A stretch of 64,000 nucleotides of DNA, from NCBI RefSeq assembly GCF_900186955.1, contig NZ_LT906438.1:3038001-3102000 (forward strand). Direction: 5' to 3'. The notes under the pieces were generated by a model that saw only the letters and a program-made list of their open reading frames with translations, did no database searches and was not told the DNA's origin. Position 1 is the first letter of the stretch. Each line of letters begins with the position of its first letter. Positions 57,274-64,000 of this stretch are shown here, one piece after another. The DNA comes from Bacillus pumilus (GTDB lineage Bacteria > Bacillota > Bacilli > Bacillales > Bacillaceae). Both the position numbers and the translations under genes were made by a program.

Positions 57274-58354
57274 AGAGTCGATATCAAGCTATCAGGCAAG
57301 TGCCATTATTGCAAATACAACACTAGGCGCAAGTATGATGATTCTGCCACGTTCAATGGCTCAGGCTGCGGCTACACCTGATGGCTGGATTGCACTCTTA
57401 CTTACGAGTGTCATTTACATTGTGTTTATTTTTGCAAATGTCCTGATGATGAAAAAAGTCCCCTTCTCCTCATATTATGATTATACGAATGAGGGACTTG
57501 GAAAATGGATTGGCGCGCTTGCCAATCTTTTGATTATTATTTATTTTCTTGGCGTTGCCAGCTATGAAGTACGGGCTATGTCAGAAATGGTCAAATTCTT
57601 TCTGCTTCAAAACACGCCAGTAGCCGTGACAATGATCAGCTTTATTGTAGTTGGGTTTTATTTGGTGATTGGCGGAATTGGTGATTTAGCCCGGCTTTTC
57701 CCTTTTATACTGATTGTGACGCTCATCATCTTATTTGTCGCTTATGGGCTTAGTCTCCAAGAATTTAAGTTAGATAACCTCCGTCCCGTTTTAGGAGAGG
57801 GGTTCTCCCCTGTCTTCAATTCCTTGAATGCATCTGCCATATCGTTTGTCGGCATTGAAATGATACTGTTTATGCCTGCTTATCTGAACACACAAAAACA
57901 CACCTTTGCTTATGGGACAGTCGGCTTTTTGATTCCTGCGATTATTTATATTTTCACTTATATGATGGTGATTGGTGCGCTGACTGTTAAAGAAACGGCG
58001 ACTTTGACTTGGCCGACCATTGCCTTATTTCAATCATTTGATATTCAGGGGATTTTTATTGAACGAATTGACTCCTTTTTGCTTATCGTTTGGCTGATTC
58101 AGCTTTATACAAGCTTTGTCGGATATACATTTTTTGCTGCAATCGGGGTGTCTAAACTGACCAAGTTTCCTAAAAAAGTGGTCCTTGTTTTAATGGGAAT
58201 TGTGATTTACTTTGCAGCGATTTTTCCAAAGGATGTCGATACAGTGCGAAATTATTTAACCTATGTGAACAACCTCTTTTTCCTGCTGTTCGGCATTCTC
58301 CCGTTTCTCTTATTTATCATCGTATTTTTCAAAAGGAGGCGGAACACAACATGA
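57260..58354 (+). CDS. gerAB: GerAB, germinant receptor B subunit
   Basis: This 364-residue integral membrane protein with ten spans belongs to the APC-type transporter fold. The B subunit binds the amino-acid germinant. ISSYQASAIIANTTLGASMM at the start is typical. It overlaps gerAA by 14 bases and gerAC by four. Confidence 0.93.
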   Translation: MVNHKESISSYQASAIIANTTLGASMMILPRSMAQAAATPDGWIALLLTSVIYIVFIFANVLMMKKVPFSSYYDYTNEGLGKWIGALANLLIIIYFLGVASYEVRAMSEMVKFFLLQNTPVAVTMISFIVVGFYLVIGGIGDLARLFPFILIVTLIILFVAYGLSLQEFKLDNLRPVLGEGFSPVFNSLNASAISFVGIEMILFMPAYLNTQKHTFAYGTVGFLIPAIIYIFTYMMVIGALTVKETATLTWPTIALFQSFDIQGIFIERIDSFLLIVWLIQLYTSFVGYTFFAAIGVSKLTKFPKKVVLVLMGIVIYFAAIFPKDVDTVRNYLTYVNNLFFLLFGILPFLLFIIVFFKRRRNTT

Positions 58355-59472
58355 AAAAGAAAGCAGCTGTTGCTCTTTTGACGCTAGTTCTATTAAGTGG
58401 TTGCTGGGATAGCACAAATATTGAGGAGCTTAACATGGCGATTGGATTTGCAGTAGACAAAGGGGACCAAGGGAATAAATTAAAGGTATCTATGCAAGTC
58501 CTCGTTCCTCAAAAGATCTCTCAGGAATCAAACATCAAAGACCCTACGAAAATCATTGAAACAAACGGGGATTCTGTGCATCAAATATTCCGCACAACGG
58601 CGCTGAAAAGCCATCGCATTTTCGCACAGCAGCTACGGGTGTTTTTGTTTTCTGAGGAACTCATCAATGAGAATGATTTCGACCTCGTCATTAATCAATT
58701 CATTCGAGACAATGAAACGAGGAGAGGAGGCCTCGTCTTTATGACCTCTAAGAATCCTGGAGACATGCTGAAAATCAATGACGACGGACAGCCAGCCTCT
58801 ACGATCTTATACGATCTTTCTGAGAATAGAAAATCGACCATTCGCATGTTTAAGACTAGCTCATTAGGAGATATTTCTTCTGCCATGCAAAACAATGTAT
58901 CTTTCGCTATTCCGAAAGTCAGCGTCGATCAAGGAAAATTAATGATCGATGGAGCCTCTATTATTAAGAATAAGCGATTTCTCACCAATATCTCTCCGTT
59001 AGCAGTACAGTCATATAATCTGTTAACTGGAGACGGACTGGGTGGAGTCATTGAATTTGAATATGAACACAGCATCTACTCTTTTGAGATTTTCAAACTC
59101 AAGCACCATATTAAAACCAATAAATCAGCCAGCGGAAAATATCAATTTGATGTGTCAGTGGAACTTGATGGACGATTGTCTGAGGATTGGAATGAACGTG
59201 AAAACGCTTTTAATGAAAAGTATCTCAGAGAAATCGAAGGCGTTGTCAAGCGTCGAATAGAGACAAGCGTTAAAGATTTCATCGGTGAATTACAGCACGA
59301 GATCAAAGCAGATATTTGCGGATTCTATCAAAAGGCGAGTATTGCCTACCCGAAAGATTTTCGAAAAGAGGCAAAACATTGGGATGAAATTTTTAGTGAA
59401 TCAGATATTCGTTACAAAGCAAATGTGAAAATCCGTGACTTCGGGACTAAGGGCGCAACACAATCCTTATAG
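58351..59472 (+). CDS. gerAC: GerAC, germinant receptor C subunit lipoprotein
   Basis: This 373-residue lipoprotein has lipobox L-S-G-C18 followed by WDSTNIEELN, characteristic of GerAC. It is located on the outer face of the inner spore membrane and completes the receptor. It has the same length as the B. subtilis subunit. It is last in gerAA-AB-AC. Confidence 0.94.
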   Translation: MKKKAAVALLTLVLLSGCWDSTNIEELNMAIGFAVDKGDQGNKLKVSMQVLVPQKISQESNIKDPTKIIETNGDSVHQIFRTTALKSHRIFAQQLRVFLFSEELINENDFDLVINQFIRDNETRRGGLVFMTSKNPGDMLKINDDGQPASTILYDLSENRKSTIRMFKTSSLGDISSAMQNNVSFAIPKVSVDQGKLMIDGASIIKNKRFLTNISPLAVQSYNLLTGDGLGGVIEFEYEHSIYSFEIFKLKHHIKTNKSASGKYQFDVSVELDGRLSEDWNERENAFNEKYLREIEGVVKRRIETSVKDFIGELQHEIKADICGFYQKASIAYPKDFRKEAKHWDEIFSESDIRYKANVKIRDFGTKGATQSL

Positions 59473-59509
59473 AGTATGTTAAAATGGTAAGAAAAAAAGG
59501 GTGTCAATC

Positions 59510-59878
59510 ATGAAACGAGCTTTACTTTCGGCCGGCATTCTATTTTTGATTCTAGGAATACTCCTGTTAGTCGTTGTATTCATGCAATCAAAAGAAGATT
59601 TCTTCATTGAAGCCGACAGCTTTTCGAGCACATTTTTGATCGTGATTTATTATGGACAAACCCCTGCGCTCCTTCTTGTTGGAGGCGGTATATTCGTCGG
59701 ACTTTCACAGATCATTGGTTTGCAAGAGAAAAAGGCAGCATTGGCAAAGGAGAGCGTAAAGCTATTATCCGAGATGAAGAAAGCCCTAGAAGACAAATCG
59801 GCCGAGGAGCAGGAGGCTTTTCCAGTTCCTGAGCTCCATCAACTATCCGAACGTCCGATCACAGGACAGAAGGACTAA
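59510..59878 (+). CDS. Two-span membrane protein, function unknown
   Basis: This 122-residue protein has spans near residues 5-25 and 45-68 and a charged C-terminal tail. GGGTG lies six bases before the ATG at 59510. It sits between gerAC and the lia operon and has a terminator. I do not recognise the family and cannot place it in B. subtilis. Confidence 0.68.
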   Translation: MKRALLSAGILFLILGILLLVVVFMQSKEDFFIEADSFSSTFLIVIYYGQTPALLLVGGGIFVGLSQIIGLQEKKAALAKESVKLLSEMKKALEDKSAEEQEAFPVPELHQLSERPITGQKD

Positions 59879-59891
59879 ATTTACGCATGTT

Positions 59892-59923
59892 CTAGCAGCT
59901 TTCTTTTGAAAGCTGTTTTTTTA
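59892..59923. terminator. Terminator between a small membrane-protein gene and liaR
   Basis: CAGCTTTC and GAAAGCTG form a stem with a TTTT loop, and a long T-tract follows. It may also stop the lia operon. Confidence 0.85.
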
Positions 59924-59925
59924 TT

Positions 59926-60561
59926 TTATTGAATCAGCTTATGACGATGCGCATACACAGCCGCTTGCGTCCGGTCTTCTACATCGAGTTTGGAAAGAAT
60001 GTTTGTAATATGTGTCTTCACTGTTTTAATTGTAATAAATAGTTCCTCAGCAATGACCTTATTCGATTTCCCATCGGCAATCAGCTTCAAGATTTCCATT
60101 TCCCTTGCTGTTAATGCATCATGAAGGATCGATCCATTTGAGGAATGACGAAGTTTATTCATCACCTTTCCAGCTACTTTTGATTCTAGTCTTGGTTCGC
60201 CGATACTTGCAGACCGAATGGCATCTGCAATTTCTCCTGCCTTGGATGTTTTTAATAAATAACTTAAAGCACCTGCTTCAATCACTGGATAAACTTTATC
60301 ATCGTCAATAAAGCTCGTCAGAACGATAATTCGAGCATCTTCAATTTCCTGACAAATTCTTTTCGTTGCTTCGATGCCATCCATGCCTTCCATGACAAGA
60401 TCCATTAAAATGACATCTGGCCTTAATTCAACTGCGAGCTCTACACCTTTTTGTCCATCTGACGCTTCACCAATGACTTCAATATCAGCCTGTGCCTCTA
60501 AAAAAGCAGCAAGCCCCATTCTCACCATTTCGTGATCGTCGATTAAAAGCACTCGAATCAT
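59926..60561 (-). CDS. liaR: LiaR, cell-envelope-stress response regulator
   Basis: This 211-residue NarL/LuxR-type regulator has phosphorylation site D54 (ILMDLVMEGMDG) and a C-terminal LuxR helix-turn-helix with SNKVIAEELFITIKTVKTHI. In B. subtilis it activates the liaI promoter when lipid II cycle antibiotics act. It overlaps liaS by four bases. It is the last gene of the operon. Confidence 0.95.
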   Translation of the reverse strand: MIRVLLIDDHEMVRMGLAAFLEAQADIEVIGEASDGQKGVELAVELRPDVILMDLVMEGMDGIEATKRICQEIEDARIIVLTSFIDDDKVYPVIEAGALSYLLKTSKAGEIADAIRSASIGEPRLESKVAGKVMNKLRHSSNGSILHDALTAREMEILKLIADGKSNKVIAEELFITIKTVKTHITNILSKLDVEDRTQAAVYAHRHKLIQ

Positions 60562-61623
60562 CGAACGTTCTCTCCTTTTCCTTCATCAAAAATGGGAACC
60601 TTCACATCAATTTGTGTTCCTTTTCCCTCAAATGACATAATCTCTGCGACACCGCCTACTTCACTTGTTCTTTCACGAATTGATTCCAGTCCGTAGGAGG
60701 CCGTCTTCACATGATCGGTTTGAAAGCCGATCCCATTGTCGATAATCTTCAGCTGCACCTGCCGATTTCGAATGAGCAGACGAACCGTCACCTTTGTCGC
60801 CTTTGCATGCCTGAATACATTTGACAGGGCTTCCTGTACAATTCGGAAGAGGTGATCCTCTACTCCTTTTGAGAGCGGAACATCATCTTCTATTTCCCAA
60901 TCAATATCAATCGGCTGTTTTGCTTGAAATTCATTTAGGAGCTCAATCAAGCCCTTTTTCAAGTCTTTTCCTTCAAGGGTGATCGGTCTGAGATGAAGCA
61001 AAAGCGCACGCATTTCATTTTGTGCATCGCCAGCCATTCGTTCGACTAGGCGCATTTGCTTTAAAATCTTTTCATCCTTTTCCTTCATGACTTCAAGAAT
61101 CGCAGAGGTCATCATCGAGATCGCAAATAACTGCTGGCTAACCGCATCATGCAGTTCTCGTGCTAAACGCTGACGTTCTTCTGAGACGACCGACTTTTTC
61201 ATTTGCACCTGCCATTCTGCCCGCTCATTCGAGAGCTTTTGCAAAGAGGCTACTTGACCTTCCACTCGTTTCGCCATTTCATTTAATTGATCAGCCGCTA
61301 AGCCAATTTCATCGTCGCCAAGAGACGGCAGTCTGTATGCAAAGTTCCCATTTTCAAACTTTAAAATCGACTCTACAAGCTGATCAAGACGCTTTTTATG
61401 CTGATAGCCAAATACATGTGAGGCAGAAAACCCAATGGCAAGACTAATGATCAGTAAAATACAAAAAAAACGGGATGCCAAACCAGCGGGTAGAGAGGAG
61501 AATCATCGGATCAAGCTGATAATAAAAAAACATGGGCAGCATCGTCATGATGACAACACCAAGCGAGATCCCTACTCCAAGACGAATAGATTGCCACTGG
61601 ATACCTAGATGGAGTTTCCTCAT
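60558..61623 (-). pseudogene. liaS: LiaS sensor kinase gene, broken by a frameshift
   Basis: LiaS is the histidine kinase of the cell-envelope stress system. The frame from ATG 61623 (coupled to liaF by ATGA) encodes MRKLHLGIQWQSIRLG, the first membrane span and WFGIP, then stops after 59 codons. The kinase part (SEERQRLARELHDAVSQQL with its His, and the ATPase domain) continues in another frame to 60558. The shift is at eight A residues (61463-61470, T8 on the coding strand). Seven would give one frame of 354 residues, in line with B. subtilis LiaS (360). A TTG at 61481 could start a shorter product with the second span, but has no binding site. Confidence 0.85.
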
Positions 61624-62384
61624 AAGTATCTCACATCCACATCTCCGATCAGTAAAGAGATGGAGATTTTCACTTTTCGTTTGCTCTCATCGTAATTGTC
61701 TGTCATCACATACACTTTACTGCCGAATCCGCTTCTTTTTTCATCAATAATTTTCATATCACCAATGGCAGCTGAAGCACTCACACATACTTCAATATCC
61801 TGCGGTACGAAAATATCCACATCTCCGATGAGCCCGCTTATCACGATCGTGCTCTCTTCTTCTGCGATGATGGCCTTTGATAAGTCGATTTTGACATCCC
61901 CGATAAACCCTGAAATCGTCAAATCACTTAATTGAAACGGCTTTTTCATCAGCCTGACTTCACCGATAAAAAAGTCATGCTCCTTGCGCGGCTTTGTCTG
62001 GCTCTTTGTTTTCTTTTGCTCGCCCTCTTTTTCAAGATTGACTTTCAATGAAGGCTTATCGCTCTCCGGTGCTTCCTTTTTATCGACATCAAAAACAGGT
62101 TTGTTTTTCAATAAGCGATAGCCGGCATATATCAAAAAGGCCGCAAATAAATATCCTGTGAGACTAAATGTAATATTGAGCAGGAATTTTAAAAAGAGAA
62201 AGCCGGCAAAAATATAGGAAACTGAACCGAGCCAACGTTTGGATCTTGAGTGCAGCCAATAGCCCGCAAGCGCAAAAAACACAGGCCAAAACAAATCGGC
62301 TCCGATCCCAATAATTTTGAGAAATAGATTAATACCAAAAATCACGACAATGATGCCTAAAATTTGATTCCTTGAAAAACGCAG
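61620..62384 (-). CDS. liaF: LiaF, inhibitor of LiaRS
   Basis: LiaF is a membrane protein that keeps LiaRS off. It has several spans in the first 85 residues and a C-terminal domain with repeated GFIGDVKIDLS and GLIGDVDIFVP motifs. The first plain start in frame (GTG at 62345) lacks a binding site and loses 13 residues that align to the start of B. subtilis LiaF. A CTG at 62384 has GGAGG eight bases before it and restores RFSRNQILGI. I therefore place the start there, giving 254 residues. Its stop overlaps liaS by four bases. Confidence 0.85.
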   Translation of the reverse strand: MRFSRNQILGIIVVIFGINLFLKIIGIGADLFWPVFFALAGYWLHSRSKRWLGSVSYIFAGFLFLKFLLNITFSLTGYLFAAFLIYAGYRLLKNKPVFDVDKKEAPESDKPSLKVNLEKEGEQKKTKSQTKPRKEHDFFIGEVRLMKKPFQLSDLTISGFIGDVKIDLSKAIIAEEESTIVISGLIGDVDIFVPQDIEVCVSASAAIGDMKIIDEKRSGFGSKVYVMTDNYDESKRKVKISISLLIGDVDVRYL

Positions 62385-62414
62385 TTGACTCGCCTCCTTC
62401 CTTTGTTTCGTTCA

Positions 62415-63284
62415 TTACCGCAGCTTTAAGTTTCCGCTTGTCATTTCAATATCGACTAAGTGTGTCCCTTTTCCCCGCGTGCCTGTAAAGCCTCGACCTT
62501 CACTATCTGCTTGATCAAAGTGATAGGTGTGATCGACACTTCCACTTGTTTTTTTCACTTGGACATTAAAATCTCCTTCATCCGGCAGGTTAAATTTTGC
62601 GCTGCCTGATGTCATGTGAAAAGAGACAGGTGATTCAATGGTATCAAAACTTGCCGTCAATCTACCACTTGTCATTTCTAGCTGCATTTCGCCTTTGACA
62701 TCTTTAATATCGGCACGCCCTGAGGTTGCTCCAATATCGCTATTTTTCGCATCGATGTGAGACACAGAGAGTCTGCCAGATGTCGCTTTGATTTCGACAT
62801 TGTTTGCTGAGAAATTCTCGGCATTGAGGTTTCCGCTTGTTGATTTGAGGATCACATCTTCAAGTGCCAGCTTCCCTTCGCCGTCCATCTCACTGACCCC
62901 GCTTCCACCCGTAATCTTCACATTTTTATGATAATCTGTTGGCATTTTGACTAAGAGTTCTCCTTTTTCAAATGAAGTGAAAAACAAGAATCCTTTATTT
63001 TCAGCACGGATTTTAAATGTACTGCCTGTTTGTTCCGCATACATTTTCCCTTTTCCACCTACGACCATCACGGAAATATCGGAACGATTTTCAGGTTTTA
63101 CCTTCACGCGAAATCCAGAAAGAGAAATATCTAATTGATCAATTTCATCTTTTTTCGCTGAAGCTGTTGTGACTGCTTTTTCACGGGAGAAACTCAAATG
63201 AAAGAGATTTTCGTTTTTGAAAAGCATCCCAATCATTAAAAAGACACCTACAAGTATACAAATTAGACCGATTAACCGCTTCAT
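62415..63284 (-). CDS. liaG: LiaG, membrane-anchored lia protein
   Basis: This 289-residue protein of the DUF4097 type has one N-terminal span (about residues 4-23). Repeated T-S-G-x-L segments such as KSTSGNLNA and KATSGRLSV form a beta-helix-like domain on the outside. It is third in liaI-liaH-liaG-liaF-liaS-liaR. The function is unknown; it is likely exposed to the envelope. Confidence 0.9.
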   Translation of the reverse strand: MKRLIGLICILVGVFLMIGMLFKNENLFHLSFSREKAVTTASAKKDEIDQLDISLSGFRVKVKPENRSDISVMVVGGKGKMYAEQTGSTFKIRAENKGFLFFTSFEKGELLVKMPTDYHKNVKITGGSGVSEMDGEGKLALEDVILKSTSGNLNAENFSANNVEIKATSGRLSVSHIDAKNSDIGATSGRADIKDVKGEMQLEMTSGRLTASFDTIESPVSFHMTSGSAKFNLPDEGDFNVQVKKTSGSVDHTYHFDQADSEGRGFTGTRGKGTHLVDIEMTSGNLKLR

Positions 63285-63350
63285 TCATACCATCCCTTTA
63301 TCTTCTGACCTTTTCATTATAAGGAAAAGCGAAACAGAAAGAAATCAAAT

Positions 63351-63381
63351 ATCGGAAGAAAAATCCTGCTTTTCTTCCGAT
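63351..63381 (-). terminator. Hairpin between liaH and liaG
   Basis: ATCGGAAGAAAA and TTTTCTTCCGAT form a perfect 12-bp stem with a seven-base loop and a modest T-rich tail. It fits partial termination that separates high liaIH expression from low liaGFSR. Confidence 0.75.
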
Positions 63382-63395
63382 CTGCCATTGATTTC

Positions 63396-64000
63396 TTAGT
63401 TTGCTTGCTGCTGCTCAGGCTTCTTCTCCAGCTTGAGCTTCTGCCATTCTTTTTCAACCTCATCAGCATAGTCTAGATGAGCATATGCTCCTTGATCCTC
63501 AAATTGTGTATAGCTGCCCGCTTTTGTCTCCATTTCTTCGATACGGTTCTCCATTCGAAGAAATTCTTTATATGCACTTTCACTATCTACTTTATTCATA
63601 GATTCGTTCATATGCTGCTTTGCCTGTGCGGCATTTGCTCTTGCTATGAGTGCCTGCTTCTTGTCTTTAATATCACGCAGCTTCGTTTCTAACTGTTGCA
63701 ATTGCTCTTTTAGCTCTTTTAATTGTTTCACAGATTGCTGATAAGCTTCCTGATATTCCTGATGCTTTTCTTCAAAATACTTCATTTCTGTGAGCGCTTT
63801 TCGTGCTAATTCTTCTTCTCCTGCATGAAATGCCAGCTCAGCCTGCTTCTTTCTTTTATCAGCAAATGCTTCCGTCTCTTCTGCTTTGCGCAGGAAGCCT
63901 TGTTGAATCGTTTGCTGTTTGATGATCGCATGTTTCGCTTTGGCAATATCGTCCTCCATATCACGAACGTACTGATTCAGCATGACACGTGGATTCTCCA
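63396..64000 (-). CDS. liaH: LiaH, PspA-family phage-shock protein (5' end outside window)
   Basis: This is a PspA/IM30-family coiled-coil protein made in large amount under envelope stress. About 200 residues are visible from MENPRVMLNQYVRDMEDDIA to the QQQAN end; the first part lies beyond the right edge. The long helix with many Lys, Glu, Ala and Gln is typical. B. subtilis LiaH has 225 residues. It protects the membrane and is controlled by LiaR in the family. Confidence 0.93.
   Translation of the reverse strand, partial: ENPRVMLNQYVRDMEDDIAKAKHAIIKQQTIQQGFLRKAEETEAFADKRKKQAELAFHAGEEELARKALTEMKYFEEKHQEYQEAYQQSVKQLKELKEQLQQLETKLRDIKDKKQALIARANAAQAKQHMNESMNKVDSESAYKEFLRMENRIEEMETKAGSYTQFEDQGAYAHLDYADEVEKEWQKLKLEKKPEQQQAN

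Overview
The window looks like chromosomal DNA of a Bacillus close to B. subtilis, most likely of the B. pumilus group. I infer this from remembered gene order and protein similarity, not from a search. Long blocks follow the B. subtilis yutG-yunF, sufCDSUB-metNPQ-yusDEFG-gcvH-yusI-fadNAE, yusU-yusZ, htrB-cssRS-yuxN-citG-gerA and lia regions. Between them lie segments that are absent from, or rearranged relative to, the B. subtilis order as I recall it. There are no rRNA, tRNA, CRISPR, phage or insertion-sequence features.

Layout: 0-9 kb holds housekeeping and sporulation genes (yutG, yutF, yutE, yutD, yutC, lipA, lytH, yunB, yunC, yunD, yunF). 9-15.4 kb is an accessory stretch: a PucR-type regulator beside a bicupin oxalate decarboxylase, a Bmr/Blt-like efflux pump, an orphan ureidoglycine-glyoxylate aminotransferase gene (pucG) and the secreted nuclease Bsn. 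15.4-28.3 kb is also accessory: a Fur-controlled siderophore uptake operon with its own FhuF-like reductase, an alpha/beta hydrolase, a low-GC PadR/VOC pair, psiE, an orphan two-component system next to a DUF418 membrane protein, and a WYL-type regulator divergent from a flavodoxin-fold oxidoreductase.

28.3-46.3 kb carries the SUF Fe-S cluster operon, the S-box (SAM riboswitch) controlled methionine importer metNPQ, gcvH and small genes, the FadR-controlled beta-oxidation operon fadN-fadA-fadE, and small spore or coat genes. 46.3-55.7 kb has yusU, the siderophore ATPase yusV, yusW, yusZ, the secretion-stress protease htrB divergent from cssRS, yuxN and fumarase. 55.8-64 kb holds the gerA germination operon and the cell-envelope-stress operon lia, read leftward and cut off at the right edge inside liaH.

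Functional links: YusV near 47 kb is the expected ATPase for the YfiY-YfiZ-YfhA importer near 17-20 kb, and both have a Fur box. LipA makes the lipoyl group carried by GcvH. SufCDSUB supplies Fe-S clusters for enzymes such as LipA. HtrB is a quality-control protease controlled by the neighbouring CssRS.

The most notable items are a one-base frameshift in an 8-bp homopolymer that breaks liaS; a probable CTG start for liaF; a natural change in the lid of the oxalate decarboxylase (Ser-Glu-Phe-Asp); two clean palindromic operators beside local regulators; and a short conserved-looking frame near suf with no normal start codon. Three short genes (54, 55 and about 49-66 codons) were read directly from the sequence. 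Start codons were chosen by ribosome-binding-site spacing and remembered family lengths, and several differ from the longest open frame.
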